From Afipia felis ATCC 53690 (GTDB taxonomy: Bacteria > Pseudomonadota > Alphaproteobacteria > Rhizobiales > Xanthobacteraceae): a stretch of 64,000 bases of DNA. The stretch lies in NCBI RefSeq assembly GCF_000314735.2, contig NZ_KB375270.1, positions 3,100,001 to 3,164,000 on the forward strand. The letters are read 5' to 3'. A model generated the notes under the pieces. The model was not told the origin of the DNA. It was given only the letters and a program-made list of their open reading frames with translations, and made no database searches. Position 1 is the first letter of the stretch. Each line of letters starts with the position of its first letter. This document shows, in pieces, positions 8,532 to 16,253 of this stretch. The position numbers were made by a program, and so were the translations under genes.

Positions 8532-8612
8532 CCGGCAATGTGCGGCCCTGGGGCACAAGGTGCGCCGGACCCACAACACTTTGCCGGAGCTGACTTTTCC
8601 GCACATTGCCGG
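8532..8612. other. oriT: Candidate origin of transfer (oriT)
   Basis: A perfect 14-bp inverted repeat, CCGGCAATGTGCGG at 8532-8545 and its complement at 8599-8612, brackets a 53-bp spacer and ends 8 bp before the relaxase start. The spacer holds further short copies of the core (CGCCGG at 8563, TTGCCGG at 8581). The whole gap 8267-8620 lacks a convincing gene. Inverted repeats next to a nick region, immediately upstream of the relaxase gene, are how oriT is organised in RP4-like and related systems. The nick position cannot be read from sequence alone. Confidence 0.6.
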
Positions 8613-8620
8613 GGCCGGCG

Positions 8621-10360
8621 ATGGCTGACGAGAACGATTTCCAGCCTCGGCCGGGCCGCATCCGCTCAACCCGCAGCCAGCGCGCGAAGCCCTTCGTCGC
8701 CCAGGCGCTCGCGGCAGCGCAACGCGCCGGCGGTGGCGTCTCGCGCCAAGGTCTCTTGCGCAGCGGACGGCACTCCACCTTCGGTCGCGGCCGAGCCGCC
8801 AGCGTTCGGGCCAACCATCTGCTGACGGGCCGCTCTCGTCTGGTCACGGTGAAGACTCGCGTCGTCCGCCATACCGCTCGCGCTGCGCCGCTCGCAGCCC
8901 ACCTCGGCTATCTACGACGCGAGGGCGTCACCCGGGACGGGGAGAAGGCCAGGCTGTTCGGTCCCGAGACCGAGGACGCCGACCCCAAGGCCTTCGCGGA
9001 GCGGGGCGAGAAGGACCGCCATCACTTCCGCTTCATCGTCTCGCCCGAGGACGCGCCGGAGATGGCCGACCTGAAGGGCTTCACCCGCGAGTTGGTCGGC
9101 CAGATGGAGAAGGATCTCGGCACCAAGCTCGATTGGGTCGCCGTCGATCACTGGAATACGCAGCATCCCCACGTCCACATCATCGTGCACGGCGTCGCCG
9201 ACGACGGCCAAGACCTCGTCATTTCGCGCGACTACATCAAGGAGGGGATGCGTGCCCGGGCCCAGGACCTGGCGACGCAAGAGCTGGGGCTGCGCAGCGA
9301 TCTCGACATCCGTCGCGCGCTCGAGCGCCAGGTCGACGCCGAGCGCTGGACCCAACTCGACCGGCAGCTCGCCCGCGATGCCGATCGACACGGCGTCCTC
9401 GATCTCGCACCAGATGCCGGACGTCAGCCTGATCCGTTCGAAGCGCTCAAGGTCGGACGGTTGCGGCGCCTGGAGGGTCTTGGTCTCGCGCACCAGCTCG
9501 GGCCGGGCCAATGGACGATGGACCCGGCCGCGGAGACGACCTTGCGCGAGCTCGGCGAGCGCGGCGACATCATCAAGCGTATCCACCGCAGCCTGACCGA
9601 GCGTGGCATTGAGCGGGCCGCGGCGAGCTATGTGCTCGCTGGCGAGACCTTGGATGTCCCGATCATCGGCCGCCTGGTTGATCGCGGTCTCGACGATGAG
9701 TTGAAGGGCACAGCTTACGCCGTCGTCGACGGCGTCGACGGGCGAACCCATCACATCAAATTCCCGGATCTCGACGCCGCCGGCGACAGCGCGCCGGGCT
9801 CCATCGTCGAGCTACGCAAATTCGACGACGCGCAAGGCCGCCGTCGCGTCGCCGTTGCCGTGCGTTCCGACCTCGCCATCGAAAACCAGGTCACGGCGAG
9901 CGGCGCAACCTGGCTCGATCGCCAGGCCGTCGCGCGCGATCCGGTGGCGCTTGGCCAGGCCGGCTTCGGCGCCGAGGTCCGCGAGGCGATGGATCGCCGG
10001 GCGGACCAGCTCATCGAGCAAGGCCTCGCTGAGCAACAGGCGCGGAGGATCGTGTTCGCCTCCGGCCTGATCGGAACGCTTCGACGGAGGGAGGTGGAGG
10101 AGCTGGGCGAGCGGCTCGCCGCCGAAACGGGCCAGCCGTTCAATGGTGCGGAGGCGGGCGAGTATGTCGCCGGGACCTATCGGCAGCGCTTCGCGCTCGC
10201 CTCCGGCCGCTTCGCCATGATCGACGACGGTCTTGGCTTCCAACTCGTGCCCTGGACGCCCTCCCTCCAAAAGCATCTCGGCCGCCACGTCTCCGGCGTC
10301 GCCCGCGCGGATGGCGGGATCGACTGGGGCTTCGGCCGCAACCGGGGGCTCGGTCTGTGA
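8621..10360 (+). CDS. VirD2-type relaxase with DUF3363
   Basis: A 579-residue relaxase that would nick oriT and pilot single-stranded DNA into the recipient. The N-terminal relaxase domain carries the three-histidine metal motif H182-P-H-V-H-I-I-V-H; the preceding WVAVDHWNTQ is typical of the family. The C-terminal half matches DUF3363 of alphaproteobacterial relaxases. The ATG at 8621 (MADENDF) is preferred to an in-frame start inside the oriT repeat. It overlaps an in-frame GTG of traG and is followed by the coupling-protein gene. Confidence 0.92.
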   Translation: MADENDFQPRPGRIRSTRSQRAKPFVAQALAAAQRAGGGVSRQGLLRSGRHSTFGRGRAASVRANHLLTGRSRLVTVKTRVVRHTARAAPLAAHLGYLRREGVTRDGEKARLFGPETEDADPKAFAERGEKDRHHFRFIVSPEDAPEMADLKGFTRELVGQMEKDLGTKLDWVAVDHWNTQHPHVHIIVHGVADDGQDLVISRDYIKEGMRARAQDLATQELGLRSDLDIRRALERQVDAERWTQLDRQLARDADRHGVLDLAPDAGRQPDPFEALKVGRLRRLEGLGLAHQLGPGQWTMDPAAETTLRELGERGDIIKRIHRSLTERGIERAAASYVLAGETLDVPIIGRLVDRGLDDELKGTAYAVVDGVDGRTHHIKFPDLDAAGDSAPGSIVELRKFDDAQGRRRVAVAVRSDLAIENQVTASGATWLDRQAVARDPVALGQAGFGAEVREAMDRRADQLIEQGLAEQQARRIVFASGLIGTLRRREVEELGERLAAETGQPFNGAEAGEYVAGTYRQRFALASGRFAMIDDGLGFQLVPWTPSLQKHLGRHVSGVARADGGIDWGFGRNRGLGL

Positions 10361-10401
10361 GCGATCCCTCCAATCATCGACCTCAGGAAAGGACGTCTTC
10401 T

Positions 10402-12384
10402 ATGTCCGCGACCAAGATTCTCTGGGGCCAGGTCATCACCGTCTTCGCGATCGTCCTGCTGGCGATCTGGAGCGCGACGGAGTGGACGGCTTGGCGCCTC
10501 GGCTTCCAGCCCCAGCTCGGCCACCCGTGGTTCGAGCTGCTGCATTTCCCGTTCTACCTTCCCCCGGCCCTTTTCTGGTGGTGGTACGCCTACGACGCCT
10601 ACGCGCCTGACATCTTCATCGAGGGCGCTTACATCGCCGCATCGGGCGGGATCATCGCCGCGGCTGTCGCGATCGGCATGTCCGTCTGGCGCGCCCACGA
10701 AGCGAAGAATGCCGAGACCTACGGCTCTGCCCGCTGGGCGCAACCGAAGGAGATCGAAGCCGCTGGGCTCAGCGGACCCGATGGCGTCGTGCTGGGCCGC
10801 TACCAGCGCAGCTATTTGCGTCACGACGGGCCGGAGCATGTGTTGTGCTTCGCGCCGACGCGATCGGGTAAAGGCGTCGGCCTCGTCATCCCGTCGCTCT
10901 TGACTTGGCCGGGCTCGGCGATCGTCCACGACATCAAGGGCGAGAACTGGCAGCTCACCGCCGGCTTCCGCGCCCAGCACGGCCGCGTGCTCCTGTTCGA
11001 TCCGACCAACGCCAAGTCGTCAGCCTACAATCCGTTGCTCGAGGTCCGCCGCGGCGAATGGGAGGTGCGCGACGTCCAGAACATCGCCGACATCCTAGTC
11101 GACCCGGAAGGTAGTCTGGAGAAGCGGAACCATTGGGAGAAGACCAGTCACGCGCTTCTGGTCGGCGCCATCCTTCACGTCCTCTACGCCGAGGGGGACA
11201 AGACGCTCGCTGGCGTCGCGTCGTTCTTGTCCGATCCCAAGCGGCCGATCGAGTCCACGCTCTCTGCAATGATGCGGACGCCGCATCTCGGCGAGGCTGG
11301 CGTTCATCCTGTCGTCGCCAGCGCCGCCAGGGAGTTGTTGAACAAATCCGGCAACGAGCGCTCCGGCGTCTTGAGCACGGCCATGTCGTTCCTTGGCCTC
11401 TATCGCGACCCTGTGGTCGCCGAGGTGACGCGGCGCTGCGACTGGCGGATCGGCGATATCGTGGCCGGCGAGCGGCCGACGACGCTCTACCTCGTAGTTC
11501 CGCCCTCGGACATTAACCGCACCAAGCCGCTGATCCGCCTGATCCTCAACCAGATCGGCCGGCGACTGACCGAGGACCTGCAGGCTAAGGCCGGGCGGCG
11601 GCGGCTCCTCTTGATGCTCGACGAGTTCCCGGCGCTGGGGCGGCTCGACTTCTTCGAGTCGGCGCTCGCCTTCATGGCGGGCTACGGCATCAAGAGCTTC
11701 CTGATCGCCCAGTCGCTGAACCAGATCGAGAAGGCCTATGGGCCGAACAACTCGATCCTCGACAACTGCCATGTGCGAGTGAGCTTCGCCACCAATGACG
11801 AGCGGACCGCCAAGCGTGTCAGTGACGCGCTTGGGACGGCGACCGAGATGAAGGCGATGAAGAACTATGCCGGCAGCCGCCTCTCGCCCTGGCTTGGCCA
11901 TCTGATGGTCTCTCGATCGGAGACGGCGCGCCCGCTGCTCACGCCGGGCGAGGTCATGCAACTCCCGCCTACCGACGAGATCGTCATGGTGTCTGGCGTC
12001 CATCCAATCCGCGCGAAGAAGGCGCGCTACTACGAGGACGCGCGCTTGCAGGAGCGCATCCTGCCGCCGCCCGTGCCGACGCAGCCGAAAGTGAGTCGTT
12101 CCGACGACTGGAGTTCACGGCCATTGCCGCCGCGGCCCCCGGCGCCCGCCGTGCGTGACGGCGAAGAGGCCGACGATGAAGATCCGAAGAACGCGGACCG
12201 CCGTCGCCAGCCTGAACTCAACCAGGAGACGGTCGAGAAGAAGCAGCCGATCGACAACGAATTCGCCCTCGATCCGACCGACGAGCTGGAGGAAGACGCG
12301 CCCCGCGTCGGCCGGATGAACGACCTCATGCAGGGTTTGGCGTGCCAGGCGTCGCTCGATCCGGGCGACGACCTGGGACTGTGA
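10402..12384 (+). CDS. traG: TraG/VirD4-family coupling protein
   Basis: A 660-residue inner-membrane ATPase that links the relaxosome to the type IV secretion channel. Two or three membrane segments occupy the first 90 residues. Walker A (APTRSGKGVG, near residue 155) and Walker B (LLMLDEFPALGR, near residue 404) are intact. The C-terminal 100 residues are charged and probably disordered, the region that contacts relaxases in homologues. The ATG at 10402 has AGGAAAGGAC about 8 bp upstream; a GTG at 10357 overlapping the relaxase stop would add 15 residues and remains possible. Confidence 0.95.
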   Translation: MSATKILWGQVITVFAIVLLAIWSATEWTAWRLGFQPQLGHPWFELLHFPFYLPPALFWWWYAYDAYAPDIFIEGAYIAASGGIIAAAVAIGMSVWRAHEAKNAETYGSARWAQPKEIEAAGLSGPDGVVLGRYQRSYLRHDGPEHVLCFAPTRSGKGVGLVIPSLLTWPGSAIVHDIKGENWQLTAGFRAQHGRVLLFDPTNAKSSAYNPLLEVRRGEWEVRDVQNIADILVDPEGSLEKRNHWEKTSHALLVGAILHVLYAEGDKTLAGVASFLSDPKRPIESTLSAMMRTPHLGEAGVHPVVASAARELLNKSGNERSGVLSTAMSFLGLYRDPVVAEVTRRCDWRIGDIVAGERPTTLYLVVPPSDINRTKPLIRLILNQIGRRLTEDLQAKAGRRRLLLMLDEFPALGRLDFFESALAFMAGYGIKSFLIAQSLNQIEKAYGPNNSILDNCHVRVSFATNDERTAKRVSDALGTATEMKAMKNYAGSRLSPWLGHLMVSRSETARPLLTPGEVMQLPPTDEIVMVSGVHPIRAKKARYYEDARLQERILPPPVPTQPKVSRSDDWSSRPLPPRPPAPAVRDGEEADDEDPKNADRRRQPELNQETVEKKQPIDNEFALDPTDELEEDAPRVGRMNDLMQGLACQASLDPGDDLGL

Positions 12385-12391
12385 GGCACGT

Positions 12392-12838
12392 ATGCCGACG
12401 CCGAAGAAGAAAGCTCAGATCTCCGTCTACCTCGATCCGGACGTGATGCGGTCTCTTGCGGCCTACGCGGCGCGCCGGGAGCAACCGATGTCGCTGATCG
12501 CTGAAGCCGCTATCGCATCGTTCTTGTCACCCGATGCCGATGAGCGACGTGAGGCGGCAATCGCGAAGCGGCTTGATCAACAGGACAGGCGTTTGGCGCG
12601 GCTCGAGCGCGATGTTGGTATCGCTATCGAGACGCTCGCGCTGTTTATCCGCTTCTGGCTTACGACCACGCCGTCATTGCCAGAGCCGGCCGCCAAGGCG
12701 GCGCGGGCGCAGGCCGGAACACGCTACGACAACTTCGTCGCCGCACTTGGTCGGCGCCTCAGCCAGGGCCCGAAGCTTAGACAAGAGATTCCCGAGGACA
12801 TGCCCGAGAAATCCGAGGGGCCTGAGAGGAGTCTGTAG
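12392..12838 (+). CDS. CopG-family (ribbon-helix-helix) regulator
   Basis: A 148-residue protein whose first 50 residues form a ribbon-helix-helix (KKKAQISVYLDPDVMRSLAAYA then QPMSLIAEAAIASFL). A coiled segment around residues 55-95 contains DQQDRRLARLERDVG. The family sits between traG and trbB in many elements and probably regulates transfer. It lies 7 bp after traG. In most relatives trbB follows at once; here two cargo genes intervene. Confidence 0.9.
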   Translation: MPTPKKKAQISVYLDPDVMRSLAAYAARREQPMSLIAEAAIASFLSPDADERREAAIAKRLDQQDRRLARLERDVGIAIETLALFIRFWLTTTPSLPEPAAKAARAQAGTRYDNFVAALGRRLSQGPKLRQEIPEDMPEKSEGPERSL

Positions 12839-12856
12839 GACTGTGACACGGGCATA

Positions 12857-12886
12857 TTGCGCCCCATACAAGATTTTGTATATGAT
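12857..12886 (+). promoter_or_regulatory. Promoter with an internal palindrome, ahead of the cargo pair
   Basis: TTGCGC (12857-12862) and TATGAT (12881-12886) are 18 bp apart. The palindrome ATACAA-GATT-TTGTAT (12866-12881) fills the spacer, so a protein bound there would exclude polymerase. The transcript would lead into the phosphoribosyltransferase gene 50 bp downstream. The HTH domain of the second cargo gene is the obvious candidate repressor. The local AT-rich composition contrasts with the backbone. Confidence 0.6.
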
Positions 12887-12936
12887 CCATGCGTCCCTGT
12901 CGGTGCGCACCGGGGCCCTCGTGAGGAAGCCCTGTC

Positions 12937-13527
12937 ATGCAAGTTCAGCTCAAGAAACTCGAAGGAAGGTGGGATCTTGGCTACGCCCTGCACAAGCATA
13001 CCCTTTCGAGCGTTTACCTTGGGGATGACGAATATGGCCATCCCCGCTTCGACACGACCCGCTCCGAACCGGGCGAGTGCCTCTATCAGCTGAAATATCG
13101 AGGGGATTGGGACCAGGTAAAGCCGCTGGCAGCGCAGGTGAAAACCAGCTTGTTGCCGTTGTTCGGCAAGATTGGGCTGATCATCCCCATGCCCGCCTCG
13201 ACGGCCCGGGCGCGCCAGCCCGTAAATGAGATCGCCACCGAGCTGGGGCGGCTGACCGACACGCCCGTGTTCGACAGCATCATCGTGAAAGCGCCGGCCC
13301 CGCAGGGCAGCCCGCAACTCAAGAACCTGCATAGCCGCGAGGAAAAAGAAGCGGCGCTGCAGGGCCGGTTCAGTATCAATCCGGCCATCACCAACGAGGG
13401 GTGCTGGAATGCGCTCCTGCTGGACGACCTGTTCGACACCGGCGCGACCATGGACGCCGTCTCCAAGACGCTACGGACGTACAAGAAGATCAACCAGGTC
13501 TATGCCGCCTCGCTAACGTGGAAATAG
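12937..13527 (+). CDS. ComF-like phosphoribosyltransferase
   Basis: A 196-residue type I phosphoribosyltransferase. The PRPP-binding loop is LLLDDLFDTGATM (about residues 161-173), and LYQLKYRGDWDQVKPLA (about 50-66) is the ComF-like flap region. The N-terminal zinc finger of classical ComF is missing, so a DNA-uptake role is not implied. Such enzymes move a phosphoribosyl group between PRPP and a base or other acceptor; the acceptor is unknown here. The stop is 4 bp before the SLOG-HTH gene, so the pair is an operon. It interrupts the usual copG-trbB adjacency and is therefore inserted cargo. Confidence 0.8.
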   Translation: MQVQLKKLEGRWDLGYALHKHTLSSVYLGDDEYGHPRFDTTRSEPGECLYQLKYRGDWDQVKPLAAQVKTSLLPLFGKIGLIIPMPASTARARQPVNEIATELGRLTDTPVFDSIIVKAPAPQGSPQLKNLHSREEKEAALQGRFSINPAITNEGCWNALLLDDLFDTGATMDAVSKTLRTYKKINQVYAASLTWK

Positions 13528-13531
13528 ACCG

Positions 13532-14401
13532 ATGACGACCGTCTTCATCGCTGGATCGATTTCCATCAGCCGCCTGCACGAGAAGGTGCAAGAGCGGATC
13601 AACAAGATCGTGTCTTCCGACTTCGATGTCGTCGTCGGAGACGCCGATGGCGCCGACACGTCGATCCAGGAATGTCTCCAGCGATTTCACGCTGGCAAGG
13701 TGACTGTGTTCTGCACGGGGAACGCGCCCCGGAACAACGTCGCCGAATGGCCGGTGCACCGGGTCGTCTCGAAAGCCAAGGCGGGCAGCCGCGCGTATTT
13801 CACCGCGAAGGACCTGGAGATGGCGCGGACCAGCGATTACGGGCTGATGGTCTGGGACTGCAAAAGCACCGGCACCTTGAGCAATGTGATCGAGCTTCTG
13901 CGAGAGAAAAAGAAGTCCGTCGTCTTCGTGAACAAGGGTAAAGATTTCGTCACCATATCCGACAAGAGTGGCCTGGATAATCTCCTCAGCTTCATGTCGG
14001 AACACGCCCGCGCCAAGGCGGAAGAGAAGATCGGGCTCTCCTCCATGATCGCCAGCATCTCGCAGGAACAGTTCTCGCTCGATATCGCGGGGAACGGGCG
14101 TCCTTCGCCAGAGCCGGAGGCAGAACCGAGCACCGCCGAGCCGATTGAGGAAAGCGCAATCTCTAGCGAGAGCATGAAGCTGCGCTCGGCGCTCATGTCG
14201 GCTCTGAAGGATCATATTTCGCGCGCGCACCTGAGTCAGTCGCAGGCCGCCAAGGTGTTCGGCGTGACCCAGCCGCGCATCTCCGATCTCACGCGCGGTA
14301 AGGTCGATCTGTTCGGGCTGGATGCCCTGGTGAACATGGCCGCGACCGCCGGCCTGCGAGTGGAGATGCACGTGCGCCAAGCAGGTCCGGCCGCGGAATG
14401 A
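13532..14401 (+). CDS. SLOG-like nucleotide-binding protein fused to a C-terminal HTH
   Basis: A 289-residue two-domain protein. Residues 1-150 look like a Rossmann-type SLOG domain (YspA/LOG relatives): VFIAGSISIS, the VVGDADGADTSIQ loop near residue 35, an RNNVAEWP patch, and DYGLMVWDCKSTGTLSNVI. A Pro/Glu-rich linker (about 185-208) joins a C-terminal HTH of the HTH_37/HigA type (LSQSQAAKVFGVTQPRISDLTRGK, residues about 235-258). SLOG proteins bind or cleave nucleotides and recur in conflict systems. With the phosphoribosyltransferase upstream, a nucleotide-modifying, self-regulated unit is plausible. It could also be a toxin-antitoxin-like or nucleotide-sensing regulator. The function is unknown. 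Confidence 0.7.
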   Translation: MTTVFIAGSISISRLHEKVQERINKIVSSDFDVVVGDADGADTSIQECLQRFHAGKVTVFCTGNAPRNNVAEWPVHRVVSKAKAGSRAYFTAKDLEMARTSDYGLMVWDCKSTGTLSNVIELLREKKKSVVFVNKGKDFVTISDKSGLDNLLSFMSEHARAKAEEKIGLSSMIASISQEQFSLDIAGNGRPSPEPEAEPSTAEPIEESAISSESMKLRSALMSALKDHISRAHLSQSQAAKVFGVTQPRISDLTRGKVDLFGLDALVNMAATAGLRVEMHVRQAGPAAE

Positions 14402-14619
14402 TGACGCGCGCACGTTGACGGGCCTGCTAGGGCGAGTCGTCCTCATCCTATCCCAAAGTGAAAGATGCGTCGCCGCGCCGCTTACTCTTTCCCGCATCCA
14501 GCAAGTCTTTTTTCTCTGCTCTGCGCTCGGCCCCTACGCCGTCTGAATACTTGTTGAACTGTACTATTTCTTGCCTCTTCTAATCGTCCCCGTCGCTAAT
14601 CGCGTGTCGCGATTGGCCA

Positions 14620-15633
14620 ATGACGGGGACGATCGTGGCGATCACACCACTTCATTCAGAAGCCTTCTCCCGCGGTGCGCGCATGCTGCGCACCGCGCTC
14701 GGCCCGGCCATCGCGATCTTCCTCGAAGACCCCTCGATCGTCGAGGTGATGCTGAACCCCGACGGCCGGCTCTGGATCGACCGGCTGTCGGGAGGGCTGG
14801 AAGATAGCGGGCGGACACTGTCCGCCGCCGACGGCGAACGGATTGTGCGCCTCGTCGCGCACCATGTCGGCGCCGAGGTCCATGCCGAGAGGCCGCGTGT
14901 CTCGGCCGAGCTGCCCGAAACGGGAGAGCGGTTCGAGGGACTTCTGCCACCGGTGGTGGCCGCCCCGGCCTTTGCGATCCGCAAGCCTGCCGTCGCGGTG
15001 TTCACCCTCGACGACTATGTCGCCGCCGGTATCATGCTGGCCGGCCAGGCGGCAGCGCTCCGCGCCGCCGTGGCAGATCGCAAGAACATCCTCGTCGCCG
15101 GCGGCACCTCGACCGGCAAAACCACGCTCACCAACGCGCTGCTGGCCGAGATCGCCGGCACCACCGACCGCGTTGTGCTGATCGAGGACACCCGCGAGCT
15201 GCAATGCCGGGCGCCGAACTTGGTGGCGTTGCGCACCAAGGACGGCGTCGCCTCGCTCTCCGACCTCGTCCGCTCCTCGCTGCGCCTGCGGCCCGATCGC
15301 ATCCCGATCGGCGAGGTGCGCGGCGCCGAAGCGCTGGATCTCTTAAAGGCGTGGGGGACCGGCCATCCCGGCGGCATCGGCACGATCCACGCCGGCACCG
15401 CGCTCGGTGCGTTGAGGCGCCTCGAACAGCTCATCCAGGAAGCCGTCGTCACCGTCCCCAGGGCTCTGATCGCCGAGACGATCGATCTCGTCACGGTGCT
15501 GCGCGGCCGCGGCAGCGAACGCCGCCTTTCCGAACTCGCCTTCGTCGCCGGTCTCGATCCCGCCACCGGTGATTACCGCGTCCAGTCCGCCGGGGCGGGC
15601 GGCGACCCCTTGCCCCTCGGAGACCCATCATGA
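14620..15633 (+). CDS. trbB: TrbB, type IV secretion ATPase (VirB11 family)
   Basis: A 337-residue hexameric traffic ATPase on the cytoplasmic face of the transfer channel. Walker A is GGTSTGKTT (about residues 161-169), the Asp box [12 protein letters not shown] follows, and the [24 protein letters not shown]is-box region is intact. The start at 14620 lies after a 218-bp AT-richer gap that may hold its promoter, a consequence of the cargo insertion. It overlaps trbC by ATGA and opens the trb operon. Confidence 0.96.
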   Translation: MTGTIVAITPLHSEAFSRGARMLRTALGPAIAIFLEDPSIVEVMLNPDGRLWIDRLSGGLEDSGRTLSAADGERIVRLVAHHVGAEVHAERPRVSAELPETGERFEGLLPPVVAAPAFAIRKPAVAVFTLDDYVAAGIMLAGQAAALRAAVADRKNILVAGGTSTGKTTLTNALLAEIAGTTDRVVLIEDTRELQCRAPNLVALRTKDGVASLSDLVRSSLRLRPDRIPIGEVRGAEALDLLKAWGTGHPGGIGTIHAGTALGALRRLEQLIQEAVVTVPRALIAETIDLVTVLRGRGSERRLSELAFVAGLDPATGDYRVQSAGAGGDPLPLGDPS

Positions 15634-15971
15634 TCCTCGTTCGCGCTGTCGCATGTTCTTCGCGTCGCCGCCTGGCCGAGCTTGTCACACTCGCCACCCT
15701 GACGCTCGCCTTCGCCCCGGCGGCCTACGCCTCCGGTTCCTCCATGCCATGGGAGACCCCGCTCAACTCCATCCTGGAGTCAGTGCAGGGGCCCGTCGCG
15801 AAGATCATCTCGGTGATCATCATCACGGTGACCGGGCTGACGCTCGCTTTCGGTGACACGAGCGGGGGCTTCCGCCGGCTGATCCAGATCGTGTTCGGCC
15901 TGTCGATCGCCTTCGCCGCGTCGAGCTTCTTCCTGTCGTTCTTCTCGTTCTCCGGCGGAGCGCTGATCTGA
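15630..15971 (+). CDS. trbC: TrbC, conjugative pilin subunit
   Basis: A 113-residue prepilin with a long signal peptide (cleavage near AYASGSS, about residue 35) and two membrane helices that together form the pilin core. In RP4, TrbC is trimmed and cyclised by TraF, and the matching traF gene lies at 6629. It overlaps trbB by ATGA and trbD by one base. Confidence 0.93.
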   Translation: MILVRAVACSSRRRLAELVTLATLTLAFAPAAYASGSSMPWETPLNSILESVQGPVAKIISVIIITVTGLTLAFGDTSGGFRRLIQIVFGLSIAFAASSFFLSFFSFSGGALI

Positions 15972-16246
15972 TGGCGGCAATCGTCGATCCCGACGTGCCC
16001 GGCTTCTTCGCGCCGGTCCATCGCGCGCTCACCGACCCGGTCCTGATGGGCGGCGCGCCGCGGACCGTCGCGATTGCCAACGGCACACTCGCGGCGGCGA
16101 TCGCCCTCGGCCTCCGGCTCTGGATCCCCGGCGCGCTGATCTGGGCTGTGGGTCACACCGCGGCCGTCTGGGCAGCGAAGCGCGATCCGCAGTTTGTCGA
16201 CGTGGTGCGCCGGCACCTTCGTTACCCGGCCCACCTCGGCGTCTGA
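15971..16246 (+). CDS. trbD: TrbD, inner-membrane transfer protein (VirB3 family)
   Basis: A 91-residue protein with the VirB3 pattern: a short N-terminal segment ending in PVHRALTDPVLMGGAP, two hydrophobic stretches (about 35-50 and 52-65), and a basic tail with AKRDPQF. It is translationally coupled to trbC and lies just before trbE, its partner ATPase, as in all trb operons. Confidence 0.94.
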   Translation: MAAIVDPDVPGFFAPVHRALTDPVLMGGAPRTVAIANGTLAAAIALGLRLWIPGALIWAVGHTAAVWAAKRDPQFVDVVRRHLRYPAHLGV

Positions 16247-16253
16247 GGCTCCA

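Noticed and set aside
8263..8628. Frame starting at GTG over the lytic transglycosylase stop
   Set aside because: It runs through the oriT-like repeats, has low-complexity basic sequence and no recognised family.
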